Assembly (NCBI GenBank): GCA_001464355.1 | Contig: LNEU01000026.1 | Location: 434,001-498,000, forward strand | Length of the DNA stretch: 64,000 nt | Source of the DNA: Burkholderiales bacterium Ga0077544 | Lineage (GTDB): Bacteria; Pseudomonadota; Gammaproteobacteria; Burkholderiales; Burkholderiaceae_D | Direction: 5' to 3' | Shown here: positions 28,218 through 39,284 of the stretch, piece after piece | Layout: the number at the start of each line of letters is the position of its first letter | How positions within the stretch are numbered: the stretch's first letter is position 1 | Position numbers and translations under genes: made by a program | The notes under the pieces: generated by a model | Database searches by the model: none | Told to the model about the DNA's origin: nothing | Seen by the model: only the letters and a program-made list of their open reading frames with translations

Positions 28218-28687
28218 TTTTGCTCTTCTTTCCCTTCGGTTGCCTTGCTAAAGAGGAATTGACTGATCAAATTCTCCAGCACCATCGCCGATTGTGTCAT
28301 TGTAATTCTGTCGCCTGCGACCAGATTAGCGGTATCGCCACCAGCTTCAAGCCCTATATATTGCTCACCCAACAAACCAGACGTCAAAATCTTGGCTGAC
28401 GTATCTTTTGGAAACTGATAACGACTTTCAATATCCAGCGTCACTGATGCCTGATAACTCTTGTCATCGAATTTGATATCGGCCACCCGACCGACTACAA
28501 CACCGGCACTTTTAACGGGTGCGCGCGGCTTCAAGCCGCCAATATTGTCGAAACGGGTGATTACCGTATAATTTTTTTCGAACGACAACGAACTCATGTT
28601 GCCTGCCTTCATCGCCAGAAACAGCAAGGCAGCGGCACCCAAGCATACAAAGATGCCTACCCATAAGTCTAATGATTTTCGTTGCAT
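28214..28687 (-). CDS. mlaD: MlaD, MCE-domain periplasmic subunit
   Basis: MlaD forms a hexameric ring anchored in the inner membrane that passes lipids between MlaC and the transporter. One N-terminal membrane helix (LWVGIFVCLGAAALLFLAM) precedes the MCE domain (GLKPRAPVKSAGVVVGRV, AKILTSGLLGEQYIGLE). ATG 28687 follows GAGGT at good spacing; the frame opens five codons earlier. It is 157 residues. A 142-bp gap separates it from mlaE. Confidence 0.94.
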   Translation of the reverse strand: MQRKSLDLWVGIFVCLGAAALLFLAMKAGNMSSLSFEKNYTVITRFDNIGGLKPRAPVKSAGVVVGRVADIKFDDKSYQASVTLDIESRYQFPKDTSAKILTSGLLGEQYIGLEAGGDTANLVAGDRITMTQSAMVLENLISQFLFSKATEGKEEQK

Positions 28688-28829
28688 AAACAGATACCTC
28701 AAATATGGGAGAAAGCGCTTTTATCTATGTGAATTATCACTATAAATCGCCTCACCATGCATTACGATCAAAGCGTAAGAGGGGGCGCACATTTTAATCG
28801 AAAAGCAAAATGCCCGCTCCTTACACCTC

Positions 28830-29609
28830 TTAGCTGAACATCAATGCCGTTAACAAAAAGTCTAGCCACAGCACGGATAAGGATGCAATCACGACGGTGC
28901 GCGTGGTGGCTCGTGCCACGCCTTCCGGCGTCGGTTGCGCCTGATACCCTTGATATAAGGCGACAAATGTGACTGCAAAACCAAACACGATGCTTTTAAT
29001 GACGCCGTTCATTACATCATTCCAGACATCGACACCACCTTGCATCTGCGACCAGAACGCACCTTCGTCGACACCGATCATTTGCACGCCGACGATGTAA
29101 CCGCCAATAATGCCGACGGCGCTGAAAATTGCTGCCAGCACTGGCATCGCGATGACGCCCGCCCAAAACCGCGGCGCCAGCACACGTTGCAGCGGATTGA
29201 CCGCCATCATTTCCATTGCAGACAATTGCTCTCCGGCTTTCATCAAACCGATTTCTGCCGTCAACGAAGTCCCTGCGCGACCTGCAAATAATAATGCTGT
29301 CACGACCGGCCCCAGTTCACGCGTCAGCGACAATGCAACCAGCAAGCCCAGTGCCTGCTCGGAGCCGTATTTGTTTAATGTGTAATAACCCTGCAGGCCA
29401 AGCACAAAGCCAACAAACAAGCCTGCCACCGCAATCAACACCAGCGAGTAGTTACCAATAAAGTGAATCTGGCTAACGACCAGGCGCGGACGGCGCAGCA
29501 AGTCGCCCGAAGCACCAATGACAGCAAAAAACGTCCGCGTAGCAAAGCCAAGATTCGTCACGAATTCACGTATGCCACGCCCGATCATTGTCAGAAATGT
29601 GACTATCAT
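28830..29609 (-). CDS. mlaE: MlaE, permease of the Mla transporter
   Basis: MlaE is the integral-membrane subunit of MlaFEDB. It shows the DUF140/MlaE family pattern: VSQIHFIGNYSLVLIAVAGLF, ELGPVVTALLFAGRAGTSL, LTAEIGLMKAGEQLSAMEMM and a long C-terminal hydrophobic tail. The 259-residue length is normal. It overlaps mlaF by 4 bp. Confidence 0.95.
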   Translation of the reverse strand: MIVTFLTMIGRGIREFVTNLGFATRTFFAVIGASGDLLRRPRLVVSQIHFIGNYSLVLIAVAGLFVGFVLGLQGYYTLNKYGSEQALGLLVALSLTRELGPVVTALLFAGRAGTSLTAEIGLMKAGEQLSAMEMMAVNPLQRVLAPRFWAGVIAMPVLAAIFSAVGIIGGYIVGVQMIGVDEGAFWSQMQGGVDVWNDVMNGVIKSIVFGFAVTFVALYQGYQAQPTPEGVARATTRTVVIASLSVLWLDFLLTALMFS

Positions 29610-30409
29610 GCGCCGCCCCCCAAACCCAGATCATCGGCAAGAGACGTACCGGGATAGTGAAATGGTACTGGGCCATCAGGCTCCGCATTCACAAACTGCT
29701 TCACGTACGGGTCGGTCGAACTACTCATTTCTGCCGGCGTACCTTGCGCCACCACTTTGCCGCTCGACAGAAAGTAAACATAGTCGGCGATCAAAAACGA
29801 TTCATGCACATCGTGCGACACCAGAATTGTGGTCGAACCCAGTGCATCATTTAATTTTCGAATCAGATTAGCCGTCATGCCCATTGAGATCGGATCAAGG
29901 CCGGCAAATGGCTCGTCATACATAATCAGTTGCGGATCGAGAGCAATCGCACGCGCCACTGCAACGCGGCGCGCCATGCCGCCGGAAATTTCAGCTGGCT
30001 TCAATTTTGAAGCATTGCGCAAACCAACTGTGTGCAACTTCATTAGAACGAGGTCGCGAATCAACTCTTCAGAAAGATTAGTGTGTTCGCGCAAGGGAAA
30101 GGCGACATTATCGAAGACCGACATATCGGTGAACAATGCACCGTGCTGGAACAGCATGCCCATTTTGCGGCGCAGCTGATACAAGGCATTGGTTTCCAAT
30201 GTGTGCACGACTTGACCGTCGACTGTCACTTTGCCGGACTGCGGCTGCAGCTGACCGCCTATCAAGCGTAAAACGGTGGTTTTACCCGATCCAGAACCAC
30301 CCATGACGGCAATGACTTTGCCACGCGGGAAATCCATGGTGAGTTCCGACAAAATCGGACGCTCTCCATAGCCAAAATGTAGATCACGGATTTCAACAAG
30401 ATTAGGCAC
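29606..30409 (-). CDS. mlaF: MlaF, ATPase of the Mla transporter
   Basis: MlaF powers MlaFEDB lipid transport. Walker A is GGSGSGKTTVLRL, the signature is EISGGMARRVAVARA, and Walker B is IMYDEPFAGLDPIS. The start codon is GTG at 30409. The 267-residue length is normal. It is the first gene of a long minus-strand series that continues through mla, murA and his to tat. The 100-bp gap upstream carries no convincing promoter. Confidence 0.95.
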   Translation of the reverse strand: MPNLVEIRDLHFGYGERPILSELTMDFPRGKVIAVMGGSGSGKTTVLRLIGGQLQPQSGKVTVDGQVVHTLETNALYQLRRKMGMLFQHGALFTDMSVFDNVAFPLREHTNLSEELIRDLVLMKLHTVGLRNASKLKPAEISGGMARRVAVARAIALDPQLIMYDEPFAGLDPISMGMTANLIRKLNDALGSTTILVSHDVHESFLIADYVYFLSSGKVVAQGTPAEMSSSTDPYVKQFVNAEPDGPVPFHYPGTSLADDLGLGGGA

Positions 30410-30513
30410 AGCGACGTATTTCTATTGCAATGCCGTAATTGTAGTTCAGAAATGCGAAGCACTCTTGTGGCACCCTCTTTTGAGTCTATGCCCATGCTTG
30501 AAAACGTTGTAAA

Positions 30514-30547
30514 AAAACCCGCTGCATCAAATTGAGGCAGCGGGTTT
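30514..30547 (-). terminator. Rho-independent terminator after gltD
   Basis: On the minus strand AACCCGCTGC pairs with GCAGCGGGTT around an 11-nt loop and is followed by a run of T (A-run 30511-30517 on the plus strand). It separates gltBD from mlaF. Confidence 0.88.
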
Positions 30548-30565
30548 TTAGCAGGCGAGTGTCGA

Positions 30566-32029
30566 TCAGCGTGGCAGAACCGACTCGCCCATCAGGAACA
30601 TATCAACTTCGCGTGCGCATTGACGTCCTTCACGTATTGCCCAAACGACCAGAGACTGGCCGCGACGCATATCACCCGCAGCGAAAACTTTATCGACTGA
30701 AGTACGGTAGCAATTTTCGCCATCGGTAGTCGCCTTGGCGTTGCCGCGTGCGTCTTTCTCGACACCGAATGCTTCCAGTACCTGTGCGACTGGCGAGACG
30801 AAGCCCATTGCCAGCAAGACCAGATCAGCTTTCATTTCGAATTCCGAATTCGGCACTTCTTGCATGCGACCGTCTTTCCATTCCACGCGCGCAGCAATCA
30901 GTTTTTCCACCTTGCCATTTTTACCCTCGAGACGTTTGGTCGCAACCGCCCAATCACGCTCGCAACCTTCTTCATGCGAAGACGATGTGCGCAATTTGGT
31001 TGGCCAGTAAGGCCAGACCATAGGCTTGTTTTCTTCTTCAGGGGGCTGTGGCAGCAATTCAAATTGGGTAATGGATGCAGCGCCATGACGATTCGAGGTG
31101 CCGACACAATCCGAGCCTGTATCGCCGCCGCCGATTACAACGACGTGCTTGCCTGTCGCTACGAGCTGATCCTTGACCTTGTCGCCAGCATTGACCTTGT
31201 TTTGCAAAGGCAGGAAATCCATCGCGAAATGCACGCCTTTCAACTCACGGCCAGGAACTGGCAGATCGCGTGGCTGCTCTGCACCGCCGGTAATGATCAC
31301 TGCGTCGAAATCCTTGTTCAACTGCTCAGGCGAAATGATTTCTTTTGCCCAGTTGATGATATTCGATGGGAAGTCCTTACCGACCAATACGCTGGTGCGG
31401 AACTTCACGCCTTCGGCTTCCATCTGCTTGACGCGCAAGTCGATGTGCGATTTTTCCATCTTGAAGTCAGGGATGCCATAACGCAGCAAGCCACCGACTC
31501 TATCGTTTTTCTCGAATACGGTGACATCGTGACCCACGCGCGCCAGTTGCTGCGCTGCTGCCATACCTGCAGGACCGGCGCCAACAACAGCGACTTTCTT
31601 GCCAGTTTTAACAGTTGCCGGTTGCGGTACAACCCAGCCGCTTTCCCAGCCTTTGTCGATAATGAAATGCTCGATCGATTTGATGCCAACTGGATCGTCG
31701 TTGATGCCGAGTGTGCATGCCGACTCGCAAGGTGCCGGGCAAATGCGACCGGTAAATTCCGGGAAGTTGTTGGTCGAGTGCAGGGTATCCAGCGCTTGCT
31801 TGTAAGCGCCGCTGTACACCAGATCATTCCAGTCCGGAATAATGTTGTTGACCGGGCAGCCGTTATTGCAAAACGGAATGCCGCAATCCATACAACGTGT
31901 CGCTTGAATTTTTGCTTCGGAATCGCTCAAATGCAGCGTGAATTCCTTGTAGTGCGCAGTACGTTTTTCCGGTTCTTCGCTCGTTTCACGCAAGCGCTGA
32001 AATTCCATAAAGCCGGTAATCTTTCCCAT
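30566..32029 (-). CDS. gltD: Glutamate synthase (NADPH) small subunit
   Basis: GltD supplies electrons from NADPH to GltB for glutamate formation. The N-terminal iron-sulfur cysteines occur in [15 protein letters not shown] and [11 protein letters not shown]. The FAD-binding motif is [20 protein letters not shown] near residue 147, and the NADPH-binding motif is [18 protein letters not shown] 32029 gives 487 residues; the frame to 32089 starts in the gap after gltB. The gltB stop is 77 bp upstream. Confidence 0.95.
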   Translation of the reverse strand: MGKITGFMEFQRLRETSEEPEKRTAHYKEFTLHLSDSEAKIQATRCMDCGIPFCNNGCPVNNIIPDWNDLVYSGAYKQALDTLHSTNNFPEFTGRICPAPCESACTLGINDDPVGIKSIEHFIIDKGWESGWVVPQPATVKTGKKVAVVGAGPAGMAAAQQLARVGHDVTVFEKNDRVGGLLRYGIPDFKMEKSHIDLRVKQMEAEGVKFRTSVLVGKDFPSNIINWAKEIISPEQLNKDFDAVIITGGAEQPRDLPVPGRELKGVHFAMDFLPLQNKVNAGDKVKDQLVATGKHVVVIGGGDTGSDCVGTSNRHGAASITQFELLPQPPEEENKPMVWPYWPTKLRTSSSHEEGCERDWAVATKRLEGKNGKVEKLIAARVEWKDGRMQEVPNSEFEMKADLVLLAMGFVSPVAQVLEAFGVEKDARGNAKATTDGENCYRTSVDKVFAAGDMRRGQSLVVWAIREGRQCAREVDMFLMGESVLPR

Positions 32030-32106
32030 GTTTCTCTCGCCTTCTAAACCATTCGTTGCGGCCAGCCCTATTCGAGCTGGCCATGACATCGCTTGTAGAC
32101 GCAGTC

Positions 32107-35100
32107 TTAAACTGCGACCTTGGTGGACACTGCCAGCTCAGCCTTGTTAGCGTGCATTTCGGCCAGCGCGCGTTTGTATTCTGATGGGAATACTTTGACG
32201 AACTTGCTACGTGCACTGCTCCACTCATCCAGCAAGGCGCGTGCGCGCGTGCTACCGGTGTACTTGAAGTGACGTTCGATCAAACCTTTGAGAATTGCTT
32301 CATCGGTTTGTGCGTCCGCACCACGTACATGGCTGTGCCAGGAATTGTGTTCCGCCTTGTCTTCCTGCTCAGATGCCGATTGCACAGGGTGCAGGGAAAC
32401 CATGGACATATTGCACTTGCCGGCGAAATCGCCTTTCGGATCGTAGACGTATGCGATACCGCCCGACATACCGGCAGCAAAGTTACGGCCGGTTTCACCC
32501 AACACGACAACGGTGCCGCCTGTCATGTATTCGCAACCGTGATCGCCGGTACCTTCGACAACTGCAATCGCACCGGAGTTACGAACAGCGAAACGTTCGC
32601 CTGCAACGCCGTTGAAGAATGCTTCGCCAGCAACCGCGCCGTACAACAGCGTGTTACCGCTGATGATGTTCTCTACTGCGCGACCGCGGAACTCGGTGTT
32701 TGGACGCACGATGATGCGACCGCCCGACAAGCCCTTGCCAACGTAATCGTTACCTTCGCCGACCAGATCCAGAGTAATGCCATGTGCGAGGAAAGCGCCG
32801 GCCGATTGGCCTGCAGTACCTTGCAACTGGATGTGGATGGTGTCCTCAGGCAAGCCTTCATGGCCGTATTTCTTCGCGACCTGACCAGACAACATAGCGC
32901 CGACAGTACGGTTGACGTTTTTGATCGTCGAAATGAACGAGACTTTTTCGCCATTGTCGATTGCCGCTTTTGCTTGTGCGATCAGCTTGTTGTCCAGTGC
33001 TTTTTCCAAAGCATGGTCCTGGACTTCGGTGTGATAACGCGCCACGCCTTCCGCCACTGCTGGCTGATAGAACATGCGGCTGAAATCCAGACCTTTGGCT
33101 TTCCAGTGTGTAATCGCTTTCGATTTATCCAACAGATCAGCGCGACCTATCAGTTCGTCAAATGTGCGAATACCCAGTTGCGCCATGATCTGACGTGCTT
33201 CTTCAGCGATGAAGAAGAAGTAGTTAACCACGTGTTCTGGTTTGCCGGAAAACTTGGCACGCAACACAGGATCTTGCGTAGCTACACCGACCGGGCAAGT
33301 ATTCAGATGGCATTTGCGCATCATGATGCAGCCTTCAACCACCAGCGGTGCAGTCGAGAAGCCCATTTCATCAGCACCAAGCAGCGCAGCGATGACAACG
33401 TCACGGCCGGTTTTCATCTGACCATCGGCTTGCACGCGAATACGTGTACGCAAGCCGTTCAGGATCAGCGTCTGCTGTGTTTCAGCCAGACCCAATTCCC
33501 ACGGTGAACCAGCGAATTTAACCGACGATAATGGCGATGCGCCTGTGCCGCCGTCGTGACCAGCAATCACAACGTGATCTGCTTTCGCTTTAGCTACACC
33601 GGTTGCAACCGTACCGACGCCGACTTCAGCGACCAGTTTGACCGAGATCGATGCTGTCGGATTGACGTTTTTCAAATCGTGAATCAGCTGTGCCAAATCT
33701 TCGATCGAATAAATATCGTGATGCGGTGGTGGCGAAATCAAACCAACGCCAGGTACCGAGAAACGCAGACGCGCGATGTATTCGGATACTTTATGACCAG
33801 GCAACTGACCACCTTCGCCAGGTTTTGCACCTTGCGCCATTTTGATCTGAATCTGCTCAGCCGATGTCAAGTATTCAGTGGTAACACCGAAACGACCTGA
33901 AGCGACTTGCTTGATCTTCGAACGCAGCGAATCGCCAGGCATCAAAGGCATGTCGACTTCAACTACATCGTGACCAATTACTGACGCCAGCGTCGAACCA
34001 TCCTTGATAGGAATGCCGCGCAGTTCCGAACGATAACGTTTGGTATCTTCGCCGCCTTCGCCGGTATTCGATTTGCCGCCTATGCGGTTCATCGCAATCG
34101 CGAGCGTTGCGTGCGCTTCGGTCGAGATCGAGCCGAGCGACATCGCACCGGTAGCGAAACGTTTGACGATCTCTTTTGCCGACTCGACTTCATCCAGAGG
34201 AATTGCGCTGGCTGGATCGAACTTGAATTCGAACAAGCCGCGCAAAGTCATATGACGTTTCGATTGATCATTAATGATCTGCGCATACTCTTTATATGTG
34301 CTGAAGTTATTGGCACGGGTCGAGTGCTGCAATTTTGCAATCGCATCCGGCGTCCACATATGTTCTTCACCACGTACGCGATATGCGTATTCGCCACCTG
34401 CGTCGAGCGAATGTGCGAGTACCGGGTCAGCGCTGAATGCCGACTTGTGTAAGCGCAGCGCTTCTTCCGCCACTTCAAATACGCCTATACCTTCGACGTT
34501 AGACGAGGTGCCTTTGAAGTACTTCTGGATCAGCGATTTGTTAAGACCGATGGCTTCAAAAATCTGCGCGCCGCAATACGACATATAGGTAGAGATACCC
34601 ATTTTCGACATGACTTTCATCAAGCCTTTTCCGACTGCTTTCTGGAAGTTGGCAATGGCTTTTTCTGGCGACAAGTCACCTGGCAAGCCTTTGGCCATTT
34701 CGCTAACGGTATCCATCGCGAGGTATGGATGGATCGCTTCTGCGCCGTAACCAGCGAGCAATGCGAAGTGATGCGTTTCACGTGCCGAACCTGTTTCCAC
34801 AACCAGACCGGTCGAGGTACGCATACCTTTGCTGACCAAGTGCAAGTGAATTGCAGAGGTTGCCAGCAACGCAGGAATCGCAACATGATTTTCATCGATC
34901 TTGCGATCGGAAATGATCAGAATGTTGTGACCCGATTGCACTGCATCGACAGCTTGCGCGCACAGCGATGCGAGACGTGCTTCGATACCTTCTTTGCCCC
35001 ATGCAGTTGGGTAGCAGATGTTCAATTCATGCGATTTGAATTTGCTGCCAGTGTGTGCGCCGATGTTGCGCAACTTCGCAATATCCGCGTAGTCGAGCAC

Positions 35101-36795
35101 AGGCTGCGACACTTCCAGACGCATCGGCGGATTGATGTTGTTCGTGTCGAGCAAGTTAGGCTTAGGTCCGATGAAGGATACCAGTGACATCACCATCGCT
35201 TCACGGATCGGATCGATAGGCGGATTGGTGACTTGCGCGAACAACTGACGGAAATAGTTGTACAGCGTCTTGTCCTTGTTCGACATTACAGCCAGCGGCG
35301 AATCGTTACCCATAGAGCCGGTTGCTTCTTCAGCCGTGATGGCCATAGGCGACATCAGAAATTTCAAATCTTCCTGTGTATAGCCGAACGCTTGCTGCAA
35401 ATCGAGCAATGGCGTAGTCGGTTTGGCTTCTGCCGCTTCCTTGTTCAGTTCGTCGAGCTTGATGCGTACCGATTCAATCCACTGTTTGTATGGCTTGGCA
35501 TTCGCGTACGTATCTTTCAATTCCTTGTCGTCGATGATGCGACCGGCATCCAGATCGATCAGGAACATTTTGCCTGGTTGCAAACGCCATTTTTGAATGA
35601 TCTTCGATTCTGGAATTGGCAACACGCCTGATTCCGATGCCATCACGACCAGATCATCGTCGGTCACGATGTAACGCGCTGGACGCAAACCGTTACGATC
35701 CAAAGTGCCGCCGATATGACGACCATCGGTAAATGCCATCGCAGCCGGGCCATCCCATGGCTCCATCATTGCAGCATGGTATTCATAGAAGGCGCGACGA
35801 TTGTCATCCATCAAAGTATGGTTTTCCCATGCTTCTGGAATCATCATCATCATCGCTTGTGCGATTGGATAACCAGCCATCACCAACAGTTCGAGCGCAT
35901 TGTCGAAACATGCGGTATCGGATTGACCTTCATAAATCAGCGGGAACAATTTTTTCAAATCGTCGCCCAACACAGCCGATTTCATCACGCCTTCACGTGC
36001 GCGCATCCAGTTGAAGTTACCTTTAACTGTATTGATCTCACCGTTATGCGCGAGCAAGCGATACGGGTGAGCCAGCGGCCATTCAGGGAAGGTGTTCGTC
36101 GAAAAACGTTGATGCACCAGCGCCAACGCGGAAACGCAACGTGGATCTTGCAGATCTTTATAGTATTCACCGACTTGATCTGCCAACAGCAAACCTTTGT
36201 ACACAACGGTACGTGCCGACATTGATGGGACGAAAAATTCTTGCCCGTGCAACAAGTGCAAAGCTTGAATCGCGTGGCCGGATGCTTTACGGATAACGTA
36301 CAGCTTACGTTCCAGCGCATCCGTGACCATGATGTCTTGACCGCGCCCAATAAATATCTGGCGAATCACAGGCTCTTTTTCGCGTACGGTTGGCGACATA
36401 GGCATTTCTTTGTCGACCAGCACATCGCGCCAGCCCAGAACGACCTGGCCTTCAGCCAAGACCGAGCGTTCGAGCTCTTGTTCGCAAGCGATACGCGAAG
36501 CGTTTTCCTTCGGCAGGAAAACCATACCTACGCCGTATTCGCCAGCTGGCGGCAAGGCTACACCCTGCTTCGCCATTTCTTCACGGTAATACTGGTCCGG
36601 GATCTGAATCAAGATACCGGCACCGTCGCCCATCAGCTTGTCGGCACCAACAGCGCCGCGATGGTCGATATTTTTAAGAATGAGCAAACCTTGCTCAACG
36701 ATGGAATGGCTTTTTTTTCCTTTGATGTGGGCGACAAAACCTACGCCACAAGCATCATGTTCATTAGCCGGATCGTACAAACCTTGCGCATGCAT
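32107..36795 (-). CDS. gltB: Glutamate synthase (NADPH) large subunit
   Basis: GltB converts glutamine plus 2-oxoglutarate to two glutamates. The propeptide is followed by the nucleophilic Cys of the class II amidotransferase domain ([13 protein letters not shown]). The FMN/synthase region has [18 protein letters not shown], and the 3Fe-4S ligands are in [17 protein letters not shown] near residue 1155. The C-terminal GXGXG beta-helix holds [19 protein letters not shown] 36795 follows GGAGAAGG; the frame from GTG 36807 adds four residues. The length of 1562 is normal. Confidence 0.97.
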   Translation of the reverse strand: MHAQGLYDPANEHDACGVGFVAHIKGKKSHSIVEQGLLILKNIDHRGAVGADKLMGDGAGILIQIPDQYYREEMAKQGVALPPAGEYGVGMVFLPKENASRIACEQELERSVLAEGQVVLGWRDVLVDKEMPMSPTVREKEPVIRQIFIGRGQDIMVTDALERKLYVIRKASGHAIQALHLLHGQEFFVPSMSARTVVYKGLLLADQVGEYYKDLQDPRCVSALALVHQRFSTNTFPEWPLAHPYRLLAHNGEINTVKGNFNWMRAREGVMKSAVLGDDLKKLFPLIYEGQSDTACFDNALELLVMAGYPIAQAMMMMIPEAWENHTLMDDNRRAFYEYHAAMMEPWDGPAAMAFTDGRHIGGTLDRNGLRPARYIVTDDDLVVMASESGVLPIPESKIIQKWRLQPGKMFLIDLDAGRIIDDKELKDTYANAKPYKQWIESVRIKLDELNKEAAEAKPTTPLLDLQQAFGYTQEDLKFLMSPMAITAEEATGSMGNDSPLAVMSNKDKTLYNYFRQLFAQVTNPPIDPIREAMVMSLVSFIGPKPNLLDTNNINPPMRLEVSQPVLDYADIAKLRNIGAHTGSKFKSHELNICYPTAWGKEGIEARLASLCAQAVDAVQSGHNILIISDRKIDENHVAIPALLATSAIHLHLVSKGMRTSTGLVVETGSARETHHFALLAGYGAEAIHPYLAMDTVSEMAKGLPGDLSPEKAIANFQKAVGKGLMKVMSKMGISTYMSYCGAQIFEAIGLNKSLIQKYFKGTSSNVEGIGVFEVAEEALRLHKSAFSADPVLAHSLDAGGEYAYRVRGEEHMWTPDAIAKLQHSTRANNFSTYKEYAQIINDQSKRHMTLRGLFEFKFDPASAIPLDEVESAKEIVKRFATGAMSLGSISTEAHATLAIAMNRIGGKSNTGEGGEDTKRYRSELRGIPIKDGSTLASVIGHDVVEVDMPLMPGDSLRSKIKQVASGRFGVTTEYLTSAEQIQIKMAQGAKPGEGGQLPGHKVSEYIARLRFSVPGVGLISPPPHHDIYSIEDLAQLIHDLKNVNPTASISVKLVAEVGVGTVATGVAKAKADHVVIAGHDGGTGASPLSSVKFAGSPWELGLAETQQTLILNGLRTRIRVQADGQMKTGRDVVIAALLGADEMGFSTAPLVVEGCIMMRKCHLNTCPVGVATQDPVLRAKFSGKPEHVVNYFFFIAEEARQIMAQLGIRTFDELIGRADLLDKSKAITHWKAKGLDFSRMFYQPAVAEGVARYHTEVQDHALEKALDNKLIAQAKAAIDNGEKVSFISTIKNVNRTVGAMLSGQVAKKYGHEGLPEDTIHIQLQGTAGQSAGAFLAHGITLDLVGEGNDYVGKGLSGGRIIVRPNTEFRGRAVENIISGNTLLYGAVAGEAFFNGVAGERFAVRNSGAIAVVEGTGDHGCEYMTGGTVVVLGETGRNFAAGMSGGIAYVYDPKGDFAGKCNMSMVSLHPVQSASEQEDKAEHNSWHSHVRGADAQTDEAILKGLIERHFKYTGSTRARALLDEWSSARSKFVKVFPSEYKRALAEMHANKAELAVSTKVAV

Positions 36796-36827
36796 AGCCT
36801 TCTCCACTACTTTTAAGTCGAGGCTGA

Positions 36828-36856
36828 AGGATAGTGCAGCGCAACAGTAAATTCAA
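36828..36856 (-). promoter_or_regulatory. Sigma-70-type promoter of gltBD
   Basis: On the minus strand TTGAAT (36856-36851) is followed after 17 bases by TATCCT (36833-36828). The leader to ATG 36795 would be about 25 nt. Confidence 0.5.
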
Positions 36857-36862
36857 CCTCAA

Positions 36863-36937
36863 AAAATAGGGTCAGAGTAAATTAAATTAACCACAAAAAT
36901 AGACGAGGAATTAAATAGGGACGGAGTAATGAATTTT
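36863..36937. repeat. Two diverged direct repeats next to the RAYT gene
   Basis: AAATAGGGTCAGAGTAAATT (from about 36864) recurs as AAATAGGGACGGAGTAATGA (from about 36914). The GGGTCAGAGTAAAT wording resembles sequences that commonly flank RAYT/IS200-like genes. The copies lie between the gltB promoter and the transposase 3' end, and the nearer copy starts only about seven bases beyond the gltB -35 box. Confidence 0.5.
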
Positions 36938-36968
36938 GCACCAAATTGTGCTGAACTCGGCGTGCTAC

Positions 36969-37682
36969 TTAGTATATTTTGGTGCGAGCTTCAGCTATTT
37001 TGGTGACCGGCCGCCCGCGTTTTGCTGGTCGCACACGTCGCGCAACTTGTTTTTCCAGAGAAGACTGAAATTGCTCAGAGCCAAAAGCCCAACCTTTTAA
37101 AGTCGCCTCGGTCAGCCGCCGAACCTCATCTTCGTTGACCCCATTTTCAACTAGCGCCTTATAGGCAGCCTCGCGTTCAAACGGCGTATTGCCAAGAGAC
37201 CAATACAAAGGATGATCAGAAATAATCGGATCCGGCCTGATCCCGATGTGATGCTGATAACTGGACCACGGGTATTCGGCTGCCGTGTGCGCAATCCCGC
37301 CACGCACCGGATTCAACTCGATGTAGGCAGAGCAAGTCATGAAGTAACGCTCAGGATCAATCACCGTCGCCTTGTAACGACCTTGCCAAAGCGTGCCGGT
37401 ACGCAAATGCTTTTGATTGAAGTAAGGAACATAAGAACGCCCTATCCACTGCATCATTTTGCCCAAACCTTCCGCATCGCCGGGAGTGACCAAAAGGTGC
37501 AAATGCGTGGGCATCAAGACGTAGGCGTGGATGGCAACCTTGAACTGCCTGGAAGCATCCTTCAAGCGACTCAGAAATGCGGCGTGGTCAGCAAGATCGC
37601 GAAAAATAACCAACCCGTCATTGCCGCTCTGGATAACATGATGTGCTTGATTGGGAATTACAAGACGGGGGAGTCGGGCCAT
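36969..37682 (-). CDS. REP-associated tyrosine transposase (RAYT, IS200-like Y1)
   Basis: This is a single-strand DNA transposase of the HUH/Y1 type, often domesticated with REP-like repeats. The N-terminus MARLPRLVIPNQAHHVIQS is typical. The HUH pair lies in LMPTHLHLLVTP and the catalytic Tyr lies within the segment CSAYIELNPVRGG. The C-terminal region is basic (VARRVRPAKRGRPVTK). ATG 37682 is chosen over an upstream start at 37739 that overlaps the HDOD gene stop. It appears intact at 237 residues and sits between gltB and the HDOD gene. Confidence 0.9.
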   Translation of the reverse strand: MARLPRLVIPNQAHHVIQSGNDGLVIFRDLADHAAFLSRLKDASRQFKVAIHAYVLMPTHLHLLVTPGDAEGLGKMMQWIGRSYVPYFNQKHLRTGTLWQGRYKATVIDPERYFMTCSAYIELNPVRGGIAHTAAEYPWSSYQHHIGIRPDPIISDHPLYWSLGNTPFEREAAYKALVENGVNEDEVRRLTEATLKGWAFGSEQFQSSLEKQVARRVRPAKRGRPVTKIAEARTKIY

Positions 37683-37742
37683 AAGTTGTATTGGACCACA
37701 AGAATTGCAAACGGACGCAACCATCACGCCCACTTGCATACA

Positions 37743-39260
37743 TCAGTGCATTGCGCGCGCCCAGGACGGCTCGGAATGGCAGCGACGCTCGATTGCCTTG
37801 ACCATTAACGCACGCAACTCATCCAGCAACACCACTTCGTTCGACGATATCTCTGCCGTCGGCAAAGACGCACTCCAATCCCCATAGATAAAACCTACCG
37901 GATGGAAGTTCAACATGAGCGGCAAGATCATGAAGCTGCGCGAAGCACCCAATTCTTCACGCCACCAGCGCGGCAATTTATTGATAAAGCCAGGGGCTTG
38001 CGCATCTTCGACAAAAATCATTTTATCGTTTGCCAGCGCCGCGTGAAAAACATCAGGCTGATAAGCATCATTGAATCGCAAACGCGGCAACAATTCTTCG
38101 GCGCCGTCACCAAACGACTTGCGTGCGATATATTTTCCCTCATCGTGATTGCGTAAAAATGCAATCGCGCGGCTCAGGCCCAGCCCCTGATAAACAGTCT
38201 CCAAAGCCACTGTCATCAATTGACCTGTATTGGTGCTGGCTGCTGCGCCGCTACCCATATCGCCGACGCCGCGTTTAAGAATTTGAATCGAATCTGCCGG
38301 CTTGCCCAATGGCAGTGCCAATTGCTTTTTCTCGTCACCGGCGGAGGCCGCCACACTCTCGAGCAATACCTCGTCCGCAGCCACTTTTTGCGCGTTTTCT
38401 ATCGCCAGCAAAACAAAGGTCGCATCCAAACCCAGCATGTCTGCATAATTTTCCGCAATGCTGGTCAGATCGGCCTGCACCACGTCACCTTCCACACTCA
38501 ATACGCTGGCACAACGCGTCGACATGGTGGAAACCGCCGCCAGCCAATCCGCATGCTCCAGTGGTTCGTGTGAGATACCAGGTGCAATGCGCGGCGGCAT
38601 ATCCTTCAAACTTTCAACCAGGCCATTCGGCAAGCCCCAACGTTTGCCCACTGCGCGGCCGATTTCATCCAATGCCAAGCCGAGAACTTCTTGGGCAGCC
38701 TCATTTTCGTCGAGATTTTTTTGCGCAACCAAGGCCTGAACTTGCGCCCACTGCTCAGGCAAATAGAAAGACACCATCAATCGCCCCAGCGAATGCAGGA
38801 TCGAACATACGACTGCCTCTTCTGTATCGCGTTGCGTTGATGACGATGCGACTTGCCGCGCGATTTGTCCGGCCAGTACGGCCTTGCCCATTTCATTACG
38901 TGTATTCGACGTATCGGGTGAAGCTGCGGCCAAGCCATCTATCAGCTTTAAACCCAAAGCCAGATGTCCGATGGTTTCTGTACCCAGCACGATCACTGCT
39001 TTTGAAACGGTATTGATGCCTTGTCCGAATGCGGAATACATCGCGCTATTTGCCAGACGCAACACGCGTTGGGTCAGCGTCGGATCTGACAACACCGTTT
39101 TTGTCATGTTGAATTCGCGATCATCATCGCCGTGCATGGCACCGACAATTGCAGTGACGACTTTGGAAAAACCCGGCATGTCACCGCGCTGGCGCACCCG
39201 CGCCCACAGTAATTCCAGTGTCTTGTCGGATAGCGCAGAAGGACTGATTTGTGTTGTCAT
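37743..39260 (-). CDS. HDOD domain signalling protein with C-terminal GAF-like region
   Basis: This 505-residue cytosolic protein has an HDOD domain at about residues 20-240 (LANSAMYSAFGQGINTVSKA, VVCSILHSLGRLMVSFYLPE), related to HD phosphohydrolases but lacking catalytic residues. A C-terminal region at about 345-500 (LSRAIAFLRNHDEGKYIARK, LGASRSFMILPLMLNFHPVG) looks GAF-like. HDOD proteins often act in motility, biofilm or cyclic-di-GMP circuits. It lies 24 bp after a GGDEF/EAL gene on the same strand, probably in the same operon. Confidence 0.85.
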   Translation of the reverse strand: MTTQISPSALSDKTLELLWARVRQRGDMPGFSKVVTAIVGAMHGDDDREFNMTKTVLSDPTLTQRVLRLANSAMYSAFGQGINTVSKAVIVLGTETIGHLALGLKLIDGLAAASPDTSNTRNEMGKAVLAGQIARQVASSSTQRDTEEAVVCSILHSLGRLMVSFYLPEQWAQVQALVAQKNLDENEAAQEVLGLALDEIGRAVGKRWGLPNGLVESLKDMPPRIAPGISHEPLEHADWLAAVSTMSTRCASVLSVEGDVVQADLTSIAENYADMLGLDATFVLLAIENAQKVAADEVLLESVAASAGDEKKQLALPLGKPADSIQILKRGVGDMGSGAAASTNTGQLMTVALETVYQGLGLSRAIAFLRNHDEGKYIARKSFGDGAEELLPRLRFNDAYQPDVFHAALANDKMIFVEDAQAPGFINKLPRWWREELGASRSFMILPLMLNFHPVGFIYGDWSASLPTAEISSNEVVLLDELRALMVKAIERRCHSEPSWARAMH

Positions 39261-39284
39261 GAATCGATTCTTTTGCCTGGCAAA

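Noticed and set aside
32269-33507. A 412-codon open frame antisense to gltB
   Set aside because: It lies wholly opposite the well-defined gltB coding sequence, has no recognisable domain and reflects codon bias on the complementary strand. The same holds for frames at 30860-32047, 17559-18368, 20969-21655 and 55147-56106.
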